Positions 27,287-36,055 of a stretch of DNA of 60,290 bases are shown here, one piece after another. The notes under the pieces were generated by a model. It saw only the letters and a list, made by a program, of their open reading frames with translations. It had not been told where the DNA came from and did no database searches. Source of the DNA: Actinobacteria bacterium HGW-Actinobacteria-5 (GTDB taxonomy: Bacteria > Actinomycetota > Actinomycetes > Propionibacteriales > Propionibacteriaceae); NCBI GenBank assembly GCA_002843035.1, contig PHEV01000001.1, forward strand, positions 1 to 60,290, read 5' to 3'. The first letter of the stretch is position 1, and each line of letters begins with the position of its first letter. The position numbers and the translations under genes are program-made.

Positions 27287-28390
27287 CTACTGCTTGCGGG
27301 CGGCGCGGCTGCCCTTGCGGGGCTGCTGCCGCTGGATGACCTGGCGCTGGACCGTCGGCTCGGCCGGCTCTGCGGCGTCTCCCCCTGCGGCCGTGCCCCC
27401 GGAGGACGAGGCGCTGCCCTGGCGGGCCACCTTCGACGGGTCGCCGCCCACCGGCGCCGACGGCTTGCTTGCTCCCCGACGCCGAGCCGCGATCTCGTCG
27501 GGATCCTTGCCCTTGGCCCGCATGCGCTCCTCCCAGTCCACGTACGCCGGCGTCCCGGGGGCCGGGTTGCTGTGGATCAGGAGGTACTGCTGGCCCATCG
27601 TCCACAGGTTCGTGGTCAGCCAGTAGATCAGCACGCCGATCGGGATGTTCACGCCCATGAACAGGTACATGAACGGGAAGACGTAGAGCATCATCTTCTG
27701 CTGCTGCGCCATCTGCCCGGTCAGAGCCTCTGGCGGCATGTTCTTGCGCATCAGCTGCAGCTGGGTGATGAACAGCACGACCGTCATCAGCACGACGAGC
27801 GTCGCAGTCACCCACTGCGTCGCGCCGAACCCGCCCTCGATCGGAAGGAACGTCGACGACAGCTGCGCACCGAAGATCGTCGCGTTGTGCAATGACTCGG
27901 CCAGGGCAGGGTTCTGCTGGAAGAAATAGCCCAGCGCCTGGTCCGGCGTCCGGGACACGCTGTTGAGCACGTAGAACAGCGCCAGGAAGATCGGCATCTG
28001 CAGCAACAGCGGCAGACAGGACGCCATCGGGTTGACGCCCTCCTCCTTGTACAGCTTCATCGTCTCCTGGCCGAGACGCTCCCGATCGTGGCCGTACTTG
28101 TCGTTGAGCGCCTTCACCTTCGGCTGGATCAGCTGCATGTTCCGCGCGGAGTTGATCTGGCGCACGAACAGCGGGATCAGCGCGGTGCGGATCACCACGG
28201 TCAGCAGCACGATCGACAGCGCCCAGGTGCCGCCCCAGTCAGGGTTCATGCCCATCGCGCTGAGCAGCCAGTGGAAGCCGACCAGGATGCCCGAGACCGC
28301 CCAGTACAGCGGGGTCATCATCGCGCCGAGCAAGCCCATGAAGTCGTCCCACAGGTTCAGTGGGAGCAGCAGCAGAATCAGGGTGTTCAT
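27287..28390 (-). CDS. yidC: Membrane protein insertase YidC
   Basis: Inner-membrane insertase/foldase of 367 aa (Oxa1/Alb3/YidC). About five spans are visible. The essential hydrophilic-groove Arg lies in VIRTALIPLFVRQ (~residue 72), and the hairpin region has KYGHDRERLGQETMKLYKEEGVNPMASCLPLLLQMPIF. The C-terminal ~90 residues are basic and Gly/Ser-rich and could touch the ribosome. The ATG at 28390 has GAGGTGAA directly upstream; eight upstream codons in the longer frame are not needed. Confidence 0.96.
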   Translation of the reverse strand: MNTLILLLLPLNLWDDFMGLLGAMMTPLYWAVSGILVGFHWLLSAMGMNPDWGGTWALSIVLLTVVIRTALIPLFVRQINSARNMQLIQPKVKALNDKYGHDRERLGQETMKLYKEEGVNPMASCLPLLLQMPIFLALFYVLNSVSRTPDQALGYFFQQNPALAESLHNATIFGAQLSSTFLPIEGGFGATQWVTATLVVLMTVVLFITQLQLMRKNMPPEALTGQMAQQQKMMLYVFPFMYLFMGVNIPIGVLIYWLTTNLWTMGQQYLLIHSNPAPGTPAYVDWEERMRAKGKDPDEIAARRRGASKPSAPVGGDPSKVARQGSASSSGGTAAGGDAAEPAEPTVQRQVIQRQQPRKGSRAARKQ

Positions 28391-28698
28391 TTCACCTCGT
28401 GAACGTGCGAACACGTGCGGTCAGGGGCCGGTTCGGCCGGATGGGCTTTGGCTGCCAGCTCGGCAGCCCAGGCTTCGGCGGCCGGGGTGCCCGGCACGGG
28501 GTCGTACCCGCCCGCGGCCCACGGGTGGCAGCTGGCCAGCCGGCGCGCGGAGAGCCAGGAGCCCTTCACCGCGCCGTGCACGGTCACCGCCTCCAGCGCA
28601 TAGGCCGAGCAGGACGGGTAGTACTTGCAGACGTTGCCGTACAGCGGGCTGATCACCGCGCGGTACACCTTGAGCAGGCCGATCAGGACGTACTTCAT
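28387..28698 (-). CDS. yidD: Membrane protein insertion efficiency factor YidD
   Basis: Small membrane-associated protein of 103 aa. It shows the hallmark YRAVISPLYG and CKYYPSCSAYALEAV near residues 12-40 and SCHPWAAGGYDPVP (~60-73). It assists YidC in inserting proteins. Its ATG overlaps the rnpA stop and its stop overlaps the yidC start (both ATGA), so rnpA-yidD-yidC are translationally coupled. Confidence 0.95.
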   Translation of the reverse strand: MKYVLIGLLKVYRAVISPLYGNVCKYYPSCSAYALEAVTVHGAVKGSWLSARRLASCHPWAAGGYDPVPGTPAAEAWAAELAAKAHPAEPAPDRTCSHVHEVK

Positions 28699-29030
28699 GC
28701 CGCCAGCCGATCCAGGCAGGTGCCGAGCGCGGAGGAGAGGTCCGAGGCGAGATCTTCGGTCGTCGCGGGCGGCAGGGCCCGCACCACCACGTCCACAGTG
28801 AACGGGACGGACGGAAGCGCTGCCGCGACGAGGTGGCGCAGCCGCCGCTTGACCCGGTTGCGGTTCACGGCGTTGCCCACGGCCTTGGAGACGATGAAGC
28901 CCGCCCGCGAGTTCGCGAGCGGGGAGCGACGAGCGTGCACGACCAGGCTCGTGCGTCCACAACGGACGCCGTGGCGCAACGTGTCGCGGAAATCGTCGGC
29001 GTGGCGCATCCGCGACTCGGCGGGCAACAC
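28695..29030 (-). CDS. rnpA: Ribonuclease P protein component
   Basis: Protein subunit of RNase P, 111 aa, which with the RNA subunit trims tRNA 5' ends. The conserved RNR motif is in GNAVNRNRVKRRLRHL (~residue 55). The N-terminus VLPAESRMRHADDF matches the family start MLPxxxRLRxxxDF, so I chose GTG 29030. The longer frame (to 29132) overlaps rpmH out of phase. GGAGG lies immediately upstream of the GTG, which is closer than ideal. Confidence 0.95.
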   Translation of the reverse strand: MLPAESRMRHADDFRDTLRHGVRCGRTSLVVHARRSPLANSRAGFIVSKAVGNAVNRNRVKRRLRHLVAAALPSVPFTVDVVVRALPPATTEDLASDLSSALGTCLDRLAA

Positions 29031-29043
29031 CCTCCGGGCCGGC

Positions 29044-29181
29044 TCAGCCGGCGAGACGGGTGCGGCCCCGACGACGACGGGCCGAAATGATGGCGCGGCC
29101 GGCGCGGGTCCGCATCCGCAGACGGAAGCCATGGGTGCGGCTGCGACGCCGGTTGCTCGGCTGGAAAGTGCGCTTGCTCAC
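29044..29181 (-). CDS. rpmH: 50S ribosomal protein L34
   Basis: 45-aa basic ribosomal protein: [19 protein letters not shown], then [20 protein letters not shown]. This is the standard L34 sequence and length. GTG start at 29181. It is the first gene of rpmH-rnpA-yidD-yidC-jag-rsmG and lies opposite dnaA. Confidence 0.97.
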   Translation of the reverse strand: MSKRTFQPSNRRRSRTHGFRLRMRTRAGRAIISARRRRGRTRLAG

Positions 29182-29504
29182 GCGAGTGCTCCCAAGTTCG
29201 ATGTAATTCAGGACCAGATGCGCCCACCCGGGCGCACGAATGTCGCGACAGCGACTGCCCAACTCTACGCGGCGCCGGGGAGGTCCGGCAAACCAGACAC
29301 CTCGCGGACGCCACGTCGAGCCGACACGCCGTGCTGACAGCATCTTCTCTCGAAACTGTTTGCGCACCTGCCCGACCTTCGCTAGGTTGCTCTACGCCAC
29401 TGGGGGCCGTCACCCCTGAGTTCGTGCACCCACTCGTGCACATCTGTGGACAATCGTGTGGAAACCTGGCTGGGGCAGGTAGTGAAGGAGCCGAAGCGGG
29501 ACCC
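29182..29504. promoter_or_regulatory. rpmH-dnaA divergent control region with DnaA boxes
   Basis: 323 bp between the two start codons. A box cluster lies close to dnaA: TCGTGCACA at 29434, a perfect TTGTCCACA in reverse sense at 29445-29453, and a near match (reverse GTTTCCACA) at 29457-29465. This fits DnaA autoregulation. No gene is seen. Confidence 0.75.
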
Positions 29505-30896
29505 ATGTCGCAACCTCCCAGACCCAAGGAACCCGTGGGCGCAGGCGATCTCGAGGCAGCCTGGTCCCACGTCTGGACGTCAGCCGACTCCTCCACCCGG
29601 GGGTGGCTGCAGGCAATGCGACCGGTCACCATCCACGACTCGCTGGTGATTCTCGCCGTCCTCAACGACTTCACCAAGGATCGGGTGGAGAGCCGGCTCC
29701 GCCCCCTCATCGAGCGGCAGCTCTCCGAGTTCTACTCCCGCCCGATCCGCCTGGCGATCGACGTCGATCCGACCATCGGCCAGGAGGAGCCCTCGCTGCT
29801 GGACCTCGAGCCGCCCGAGCCCGAGCCGCCGGCCAGCACCCGTTCGTCCGGTGGACGCAACGGCGACCGGCTCAACCCCAAGTACTCCTTCGAAACCTTC
29901 GTGATCGGGAACTCCAACCGGTTCGCGCACGCGGCAGCCGTCGCCGTCGCCGAGGCCCCGGGCAAGGCGTACAACCCGCTGATGATCTACGGGGATTCCG
30001 GCCTCGGCAAGACCCACCTGCTACACGCGGTCGGCCACTACATCCGCAACTACTACGACCGGGTGAAGGTCAAGTACGTCTCCACCGAGGAACTCACCAA
30101 CGACTTCATCAACGCGGTCTCGGACAACCGGACGGCGGACTTCCGCCGCCAGTACCGCGACATCGACGTTCTGCTGGTCGACGACATCCAGTTCCTCGAG
30201 GGCAAGATCCAGACCCAGGAGGAGTTCTTCCACACCTTCAACACCCTCCACACCGCGCAGAAACAGATCGTGCTCACCTCCGACCGGCCCCCGAAGGCCC
30301 TGGAAGCGCTGGAGCCGCGGCTGCGCAGCCGGTTCGAGTGGGGGCTGATGACCGACATCCAGCCGCCCGACCTCGAGACACGGATCGCGATCCTGCGCAA
30401 GAAGGCGGCAGCCGAACGCCTCACCGCCGGCCCGGACGTGCTGGAGTTCATCGCGTCCAAGATCCAGACCAACATCCGCGAGCTCGAGGGTGCGCTGATC
30501 CGGGTGACCGCGTTCGCCAGCCTGAACCGCCAGGAGGTCGACCTGGCCCTTGCCGAGGTCGTGCTCCGCGACCTCATCCCCGAGGGCGCCGAGACCCAGA
30601 TCTCCTCGACCGCGATCATGACCCACGTGGCCGACTACTTCGGGATCACCGTCGAGGAACTCTGCGGGCAGAGCCGGACGCACGTGCTGGTCACCGCGCG
30701 CCAGATCGCCATGTACCTGTGCCGCGAGCTCACCGACCTGTCGCTGCCCAAGATCGGCCAGCTGTTCGGCGGCCGCGACCACACCACCGTCATGCACGCC
30801 GACCGCAAGATCCGCCAGCTGCTCCGCGAACGGCGCAGCGTGTTCAACCAGATCACCGAGCTGACCAACCGGATCAAGCAGTCCCCACTGCGCTGA
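29505..30896 (+). CDS. dnaA: Chromosomal replication initiator DnaA
   Basis: AAA+ initiator of 463 aa. Domain I occupies ~1-85, a Pro/Glu-rich linker ~85-120. The ATPase core follows with [13 protein letters not shown] (Walker A, ~160), [12 protein letters not shown] (Walker B) and the sensor-2 region. Domain IV at the C-terminus ends in [19 protein letters not shown], the DnaA-box-binding signature. I chose ATG 29505 ([12 protein letters not shown]), the usual actinobacterial start. The frame is open to 29331 but that part covers the DnaA boxes. Confidence 0.97.
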   Translation: MSQPPRPKEPVGAGDLEAAWSHVWTSADSSTRGWLQAMRPVTIHDSLVILAVLNDFTKDRVESRLRPLIERQLSEFYSRPIRLAIDVDPTIGQEEPSLLDLEPPEPEPPASTRSSGGRNGDRLNPKYSFETFVIGNSNRFAHAAAVAVAEAPGKAYNPLMIYGDSGLGKTHLLHAVGHYIRNYYDRVKVKYVSTEELTNDFINAVSDNRTADFRRQYRDIDVLLVDDIQFLEGKIQTQEEFFHTFNTLHTAQKQIVLTSDRPPKALEALEPRLRSRFEWGLMTDIQPPDLETRIAILRKKAAAERLTAGPDVLEFIASKIQTNIRELEGALIRVTAFASLNRQEVDLALAEVVLRDLIPEGAETQISSTAIMTHVADYFGITVEELCGQSRTHVLVTARQIAMYLCRELTDLSLPKIGQLFGGRDHTTVMHADRKIRQLLRERRSVFNQITELTNRIKQSPLR

Positions 30897-31274
30897 CCAC
30901 CGCCGTGCGTCCCCGCACACCCCCACCCGTGCCCGTGTCCCCCACGCGGGGGACATTGTGCACCGCTGTGGATAAGTCGGGGGATAACCTGCCCCGGCTG
31001 TGGAGCCCGTCCGCGCCACCAGGCTGCGTCCTCAAATCCTCCCCGTGTGATTCCAGGTTCTCCACAGTGGCCGTCCACAGGCGACACGCCGTCTGAGCAG
31101 TCCGTTCACCAGTTCTCCACGCAATCCACACCTGCTGTTACTACGACGAATTGATAGATCTCCCTCGAACTTCAAAGTCACCTCGTGCACAGTGTGGGGA
31201 AACGCGCCGAGTCGAGCCCATCAGGGTCCACGTCGATATGATCAACCGACCATGCGTGTGAGTTCTAGGGAGCA
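30897..31274. promoter_or_regulatory. Probable replication origin (oriC)
   Basis: 378 bp between dnaA and dnaN, the usual actinobacterial position. It contains a perfect DnaA box (reverse TTATCCACA) at 30967-30975. Near matches are TTGTGCACC 30956, TTCTCCACA 31058, CCGTCCACA 31071, TTCTCCACG 31113, CAATCCACA 31122 and TCGTGCACA 31183. An A+T-richer stretch at about 31135-31180 is a candidate unwinding element. No gene is seen. Confidence 0.88.
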
Positions 31275-32438
31275 ATGGTGAAGATCCGTCTCGACCGCGA
31301 CGTCCTGGCTGAAGCAGTGCAGTGGGCGGCGCGCAGCCTGCCCACCCGTCCGAGCGTCCCGATCCTGGCCGGCCTGCTGGTGAAGGCTGCCGGCGGCCAG
31401 GTCGTGATGAGCAGCTTCGACTATGAGACCTCGGCCCAGATCACGGTCGCCGCCGACGTGACCGACGACGGTGTCGCTCTGGTGTCGGGACGGCTGCTCG
31501 CCGACATCGCGCGCTCGTTGCCGAACAAGCCGGTCGACATCACCGCGGACGAGACCAGGATGGAGCTGGTCTGCGGCACGGCCCGGTTCACGCTGCAGAC
31601 GCTCCCCGTCGCGGACTACCCGTCCCTGCCGGAGATGCCCGAAGCCACCGGCGCGATCCCGAGCGAGGACTTCGCGAAGGCCGTCAGCCAGGTCGTGGTG
31701 GCAGCCGGACGCGATGAACTGCTGCCGGTGTTCACCGGCGTCCGGATGGAGATCGAGGGCGAGACCCTCTCCCTGCTGGCGACCGACCGCTACCGGATGG
31801 CGCTCAAGGAGCTGGACTGGAACCCGCGCTCGACCCGCGGCGAGGGGGCGGCCCTGGTTCCGGCGCGGGTGCTGGCCGAGACCGCGAAGAGCATGACCGC
31901 CGGCGAGACCGTCACGCTCAGCCTGTCCTCGGCCGCGACCGGCGACGGACTGATCGGTTTCGAGGGCACCGGCGCGGCCGGCGTCCGCCAGATCACCACG
32001 CGGCTGCTGGACGGCGAGTTCCCGAAGGTGCGGCACCTGATGAACGTGCAGGCCTCCGTCAGCGTGCGGGCGAACACCGCGGAGGTCATCGCGGCGGCGA
32101 AGCGGGTCGGCCTGGTGGCCGAACGCAACACCTCCCTGCGGATGCTGATCGCTGACGGCTCGATCACGCTCGAGGCCGCCACCGGCGACCAGGCGCAGGC
32201 GGTGGAGGCGCTCGAGGCGGTCGTGGAGGACACCACCGGCGCCGGGCTGTCGATGACCGCGGCCGGCTTCAACCCGCACTACCTCTCCGACGCCCTTGCC
32301 GCGCTGGACAGCCCGTACGTCCAGTTCTCGTTCACCCAGCCCGGCAAGCCGTGCCTGTTGACCGGCCTGAACGAGCTCGACGGCGAGCCGCTGGTCGACT
32401 ACAAGCACGTGATCATGCTGATGCGCCTGCCTGCGTGA
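31275..32438 (+). CDS. dnaN: DNA polymerase III subunit beta (sliding clamp)
   Basis: Ring-forming processivity clamp of 387 aa with three repeated clamp domains of ~120 residues. N-terminal [26 protein letters not shown] is typical of actinobacterial DnaN, and [11 protein letters not shown] marks domain 2. The end ...[10 protein letters not shown] carries the C-terminal M-R-L-P peptide conserved in clamps. ATG at 31275 follows AGGGAGCA. It is 88 bp from recF. Confidence 0.97.
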   Translation: MVKIRLDRDVLAEAVQWAARSLPTRPSVPILAGLLVKAAGGQVVMSSFDYETSAQITVAADVTDDGVALVSGRLLADIARSLPNKPVDITADETRMELVCGTARFTLQTLPVADYPSLPEMPEATGAIPSEDFAKAVSQVVVAAGRDELLPVFTGVRMEIEGETLSLLATDRYRMALKELDWNPRSTRGEGAALVPARVLAETAKSMTAGETVTLSLSSAATGDGLIGFEGTGAAGVRQITTRLLDGEFPKVRHLMNVQASVSVRANTAEVIAAAKRVGLVAERNTSLRMLIADGSITLEAATGDQAQAVEALEAVVEDTTGAGLSMTAAGFNPHYLSDALAALDSPYVQFSFTQPGKPCLLTGLNELDGEPLVDYKHVIMLMRLPA

Positions 32439-32526
32439 GCGGACAACGCTCCCCGAGGACTGCTCGAGTAAGGAAGCGGCCCGGACAGCTCGCGAAGCGC
32501 CCGGGCCGGGTGCGGGAGGATTCGCG

Positions 32527-33813
32527 GTGTTCGTCACCCACCTGAGCCTTGCGGACTTCCGTTCCTACACCGGCGCGGAGGTGCCGCTGGGAGCGGGCGT
32601 CACCGTGTTCACCGGGGCGAACGGGCAGGGCAAGACCAATCTCGTCGAGGCGGTGGAGTTCCTGGCCACGCTCGGCTCGCACCGGGTCGCCGCAGAAGCG
32701 CCCCTGGTGCGGGTGGGTGCGGAGCGGGCGATCGTGCGCGCGCGCGTCCAGGCCGGTCTCGATGATCCGCGCAGTCTCCTGCTCGAGGTCGAGTTGATTC
32801 CCGGACGGGCGAACAAGGCGTCGCTGAACCGGTCGCCGCTGCGGCGGCCGCGAGACCTGCTCGGTGCGCTTCGGGTGGTGCTCTTCAGTCCCGAGGATCT
32901 GGCCATCGTGAAGGGAGATCCGAGCGAGCGGCGCCGGTTCATCGACGAGCTCGTGGTCGCGCGGTGGCCGCGGCTGGCGGGCGTCCGGGCTGACTACGAC
33001 CGGGTCGTGAAACAGCGTTCCACCCTGCTGAAGTCACTGTCCGGACGGGGCCCGCGCGGGCTCACCGATGATGTCGCCGTGACCCTCGACATCTGGGACG
33101 GACAACTCGCCGGCTTCGGTGCGGAGATCGTCGCGGCTCGGCTGGCCACGCTGGCCGACCTGCGTCCGCACCTGCTCGCGGCGTACGCCGACATCGCGCC
33201 GACCAAGAACGTCGCCGGCGTCGAGTACAAGTCGTCCGCCTTGCCTGCGCCGCTTTCCGTGGAACCGGACCAGGTGTCACGCACGGTCGAGAACCTCAGC
33301 ACCGCCGAGCTGTCCGCGGCGCTCGCCGAGCGCATGCGTGAGCGGCGCGGCGAGGAGATCGCCCGCGGCCTGTGCCTGGTCGGGCCGCACCGTGACGACC
33401 TCACCCTCACCCTCGGCGACCTGCCGACGAAGGGGTACGCCTCCCACGGCGAGTCGTGGTCGACCGCGCTGGCGCTGCGGTTGGCGTCCTTCGCGCTGCT
33501 CCGGGCGGACGGCGTCGAGCCGGTGCTCGTGCTCGATGACGTGTTCGCCGAGCTGGACGAGACCCGGCGCGAGCGCCTCGCCGACCTGGTCGCCGGCGCC
33601 GAACAGGTTCTGATCACCGCCGCGGTCGCGGCCGACGTCCCTGCGCGTCTGGCGGGTCGCCGATTCGCGGTGCAGGCTGGTGAGGTGCTGCCCACCCCAC
33701 CGGTCCTCGCGGAGGGAGCGATCCTGCCGCCGGTGGTCTCCGGGGAGACCGGAACCGAGCCTGCGGAGCCGACACCAGGCGCCGCCGAGACCCCGGAAGA
33801 CCCCGATGCCTGA
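32527..33813 (+). CDS. recF: DNA replication and repair protein RecF
   Basis: SMC-like ATPase of 428 aa that helps load RecA at gaps. Walker [21 protein letters not shown] (~residue 31), the ABC-signature region [16 protein letters not shown] (~317) and Walker [13 protein letters not shown] (~340) are present. After the usual end near residue 383 comes an extra ~45-residue Pro/Glu/Thr-rich tail. GTG start at 32527. Its last 8 nt overlap the next gene. Many actinobacteria have gnd between dnaN and recF; here gnd lies about 10 kb away in the uronate cluster. Confidence 0.96.
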   Translation: MFVTHLSLADFRSYTGAEVPLGAGVTVFTGANGQGKTNLVEAVEFLATLGSHRVAAEAPLVRVGAERAIVRARVQAGLDDPRSLLLEVELIPGRANKASLNRSPLRRPRDLLGALRVVLFSPEDLAIVKGDPSERRRFIDELVVARWPRLAGVRADYDRVVKQRSTLLKSLSGRGPRGLTDDVAVTLDIWDGQLAGFGAEIVAARLATLADLRPHLLAAYADIAPTKNVAGVEYKSSALPAPLSVEPDQVSRTVENLSTAELSAALAERMRERRGEEIARGLCLVGPHRDDLTLTLGDLPTKGYASHGESWSTALALRLASFALLRADGVEPVLVLDDVFAELDETRRERLADLVAGAEQVLITAAVAADVPARLAGRRFAVQAGEVLPTPPVLAEGAILPPVVSGETGTEPAEPTPGAAETPEDPDA

Positions 33814-34273
33814 TCGCCCCGAGCACGACCCCCAGGGCATGGACGTGGCGAAACGGGTCGCCCGGGCCGCGCGCGGCGCAGCACCCGCACCGAAGAAGCG
33901 CCGGTCCGTCCCGCGCACTGACGAACCCACCCTGCTCGGCGACCTGCTCAAGGAGGTCATCGAGGACGAGGGCTGGACGCGCGAGGTGAACGTCCATCAG
34001 CTGCTCGCCCGCTGGCCCGCGCTGGTCGGGCCGGTGAACGCCGCGCACTCCCAGCCGGTGGGGTACGCCGACACCGTGCTCACCGTCCGTGCCGAGTCGT
34101 CCACCTGGGCCACCTCGCTGCGCACGATCGCCCCACAACTGGTGGCGGTGCTCAACGATCAGCTCGGCCAGGGGACGGTGACCCGGGTGGTCGTGATCGG
34201 CCCCGAGGCCCCCAGCTGGAAGAAGGGACGACGCTCCGTGCCCGGCCGCGGCCCGAGGGACACCTACGGCTGA
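33806..34273 (+). CDS. DUF721 (DciA-like) family protein
   Basis: A 155-aa protein of the family found next to recF and gyrB in actinobacteria. The conserved domain spans ~40-140: [31 protein letters not shown] and [21 protein letters not shown], whose pattern S-x-W-A-x-x-L is diagnostic. DciA proteins recruit the replicative helicase in bacteria that lack DnaC. It starts with ATG 33806, overlapping recF by 8 nt. Its C-terminus is Arg/Gly-rich. Confidence 0.92.
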   Translation: MPDRPEHDPQGMDVAKRVARAARGAAPAPKKRRSVPRTDEPTLLGDLLKEVIEDEGWTREVNVHQLLARWPALVGPVNAAHSQPVGYADTVLTVRAESSTWATSLRTIAPQLVAVLNDQLGQGTVTRVVVIGPEAPSWKKGRRSVPGRGPRDTYG

Positions 34274-34352
34274 GCGGGGCGTCCGCCGTCGGCGGATCCG
34301 CTGTGGGCAGCGTGGCCTCCGGATCGGGGGTTGACGGGCGCAGGCTGTCGGC

Positions 34353-34970
34353 ATGAACCACGAAACGACCCGGGTGCTGAGCCTGGACGACCGCCTGGCT
34401 GAGGCCCTGTTCGAGCAGCGCACGATCCTCCTCGGCGAACCACTGGAGGACCACAACACCAACCGCCTGTGCAACGCCCTGCTGGTGCTCTCCGCCGCCG
34501 ACCCGAAGGCCGACATCCGCTTCCTGATCAACTCTCCCGGCGGCTCGGTGCCCGGCATGCTGGCGATTCGCGACTGCATGCGCGCCATCACCAACGACGT
34601 GGCCACGATCGACCTGGGGATGGCCTACAGCGCGGGCCAATTCCTGCTGTCGTCCGGGACGCCGGGCAAGCGGTACGCGATGCCTCACGCCCGGGTACTG
34701 CTGCACCAGGGTTCGGGCGGCATCGGCGGCACGGCGATGGACGTCGCGATCCAGGCCGCTGACCTGCGCAACACCAGGGACGTGGTGCTGGCCTGCATCG
34801 CCGAGGACACCGGCCAGCCGGTCGACAAGATCGAGGCCGACTCGCGCCGCGATCGCTGGTTCACCGCGGCTGAGGCGCTCGAGTACGGCTTCATCGACCG
34901 GATCATCACCAGCATCGACGAGGTGCTGCCGACCCGCGTCCGCCCGGTCGGCCTGGGGCAGCCGTCATGA
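34353..34970 (+). CDS. clpP: ATP-dependent Clp protease proteolytic subunit (first of pair)
   Basis: Serine protease subunit, 205 aa. Catalytic residues are in place: Ser in DLGMAYSAGQF (~residue 92), His in ARVLLHQGSGG (~117) and Asp in EADSRRDRWF (~166). The substrate-contact strand is FLINSPGGSVPG. The residues around the serine are not those of the housekeeping ClpP (GQAASM), so this is the first half of an accessory ClpP pair like Streptomyces ClpP3-ClpP4. No Clp ATPase is encoded nearby. It overlaps the second subunit by 4 nt. A dyad TCCGCCG-T-CGGCGGA lies upstream at 34282-34296. Confidence 0.92.
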   Translation: MNHETTRVLSLDDRLAEALFEQRTILLGEPLEDHNTNRLCNALLVLSAADPKADIRFLINSPGGSVPGMLAIRDCMRAITNDVATIDLGMAYSAGQFLLSSGTPGKRYAMPHARVLLHQGSGGIGGTAMDVAIQAADLRNTRDVVLACIAEDTGQPVDKIEADSRRDRWFTAAEALEYGFIDRIITSIDEVLPTRVRPVGLGQPS

Positions 34971-35560
34971 GCAGCTACACGATCCCCTACGTGACCACGC
35001 GCACCAGCGCCGGCGAGCGCACCGTCGATGTCTACAGCCGGCTGCTGGCCGACCGGATCATCTACCTCGGCACTGCCATCGACGACGGCGTGGCCAACGC
35101 CGTGATCGCGCAGCTGCTGCACCTGGCCAACGAGAACCCGGACGCGCCGATCTCGCTATACCTGAACTCGCCCGGCGGTTCGATCCCCGCGACGCTGGCG
35201 ATCTACGACGCGATGCAGTTCGTCCGTCCGGCGGTGGAGACCACATGTGTGGGCCAGGTGGTGGCGTCCGCCGCCGTCCTGCTGGCCGGGGGTGCGGCGG
35301 GCGAGCGACGGATTCTGCCCCACGGCCGGGTGGTGATCCATGCGCCGGCGACCGAGGGCGGGCGGGGCGCCGTCCCGGACCTGATCGTGGAGGCCGAGGA
35401 GATGGCGCGGGTCCGCGCGCTGCAGGAGGAGCTGCTCAGCCGGCACACCGGAAGGACGCCCGCCCAGCTGCGCGCCGACACCGAACGGGAGCTGGTGCTC
35501 ACCGCCGAGCGGGCCGTCGAGTACGGCGTGGTCGACCAGGTGCTGGTGCCGGTCGGGTGA
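34967..35560 (+). CDS. clpP: ATP-dependent Clp protease proteolytic subunit (second of pair)
   Basis: Second ClpP, 197 aa, starting in an ATGA overlap with the first. Catalytic Ser is in GQVVASAAVLL (~residue 99), His in GRVVIHAPATEGG (~124) and Asp in RADTEREL (~173). YLNSPGGSIPATLAIYDAMQ is the substrate strand. The two genes likely form a mixed double ring. The facing regulator gene at 35694-36002 ends in LAA and resembles PopR/ClgR, which controls clpP pairs in other actinobacteria. Confidence 0.92.
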   Translation: MSSYTIPYVTTRTSAGERTVDVYSRLLADRIIYLGTAIDDGVANAVIAQLLHLANENPDAPISLYLNSPGGSIPATLAIYDAMQFVRPAVETTCVGQVVASAAVLLAGGAAGERRILPHGRVVIHAPATEGGRGAVPDLIVEAEEMARVRALQEELLSRHTGRTPAQLRADTERELVLTAERAVEYGVVDQVLVPVG

Positions 35561-35693
35561 GCCAGCATCCTCGGGATCCGTCGTGATCCGGCCGCCGGAC
35601 GGCCTGGGTGGGACGACAGGGACGCGCGGGAGGCGATGGGTGGCCGGATCGCGACATCCGTCGCCCGGGGCGGTCGAGTCGGAACGGCGGGGG

Positions 35694-36002
35694 TCAGGCG
35701 GCGAGGCAGACCGGGGAACGGGGGACGCGGCGTTGGCGGACGGCGGCGCGGGACGCCAGCTCGGAGACCCTCAGGCCGAGGGCACCGGCGACGGCCGCCA
35801 GCACCTCCGACGACGGCTCCTTGAGGCCGCGCTCGACCTCGGAGAGGTACTGGGCGGACACTCCGGCGCGACCGGCGACGTCGACCAGGCGCTCGTCGCG
35901 GTCGAGGCGTTCTTCGCGCAACTGGCTGCCGAGCGCCTCACGCCACAGCGGTTCGGGACGTGGCACCGCTTCCTCGCGCCGGAACGGAAGCACCTCACCC
36001 AT
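35694..36002 (-). CDS. XRE-family regulator, ClgR/PopR-like, with Leu-Ala-Ala C-terminus
   Basis: A 102-aa protein that is mostly one helix-turn-helix at residues ~25-85. The block VSAQYLSEVERGLKEPSSEV, then LAAVAGALGL, closely follows ClgR and PopR, the activator and repressor of clp genes in actinobacteria. The last three residues are LAA, the same ending as the ssrA degradation tag; PopR is known to be turned over by Clp through a C-terminal Ala-Ala. It faces the clpP pair (134 bp between stops). A perfect dyad lies 18 bp upstream of its ATG. Control of the pair, and destruction by Clp, are inference. Confidence 0.82.
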   Translation of the reverse strand: MGEVLPFRREEAVPRPEPLWREALGSQLREERLDRDERLVDVAGRAGVSAQYLSEVERGLKEPSSEVLAAVAGALGLRVSELASRAAVRQRRVPRSPVCLAA

Positions 36003-36019
36003 GCGGCAACGCTAGTCGC

Positions 36020-36037
36020 GGCGATCGCGGGATCGCC
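36020..36037. promoter_or_regulatory. Dyad upstream of the ClgR/PopR-like gene
   Basis: GGCGATC-gcgg-GATCGCC: perfect 7-bp arms, 18 bp upstream of the regulator's ATG and inside the 53-bp gap to the kinase gene. A candidate autoregulatory operator. Confidence 0.4.
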
Positions 36038-36055
36038 ACGGCCGCAGTCACGCCC

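Noticed and set aside
31275-32527. gnd expected between dnaN and recF
   Set aside because: Only 88 bp lie between them; gnd is instead at 42803 in the uronate cluster.
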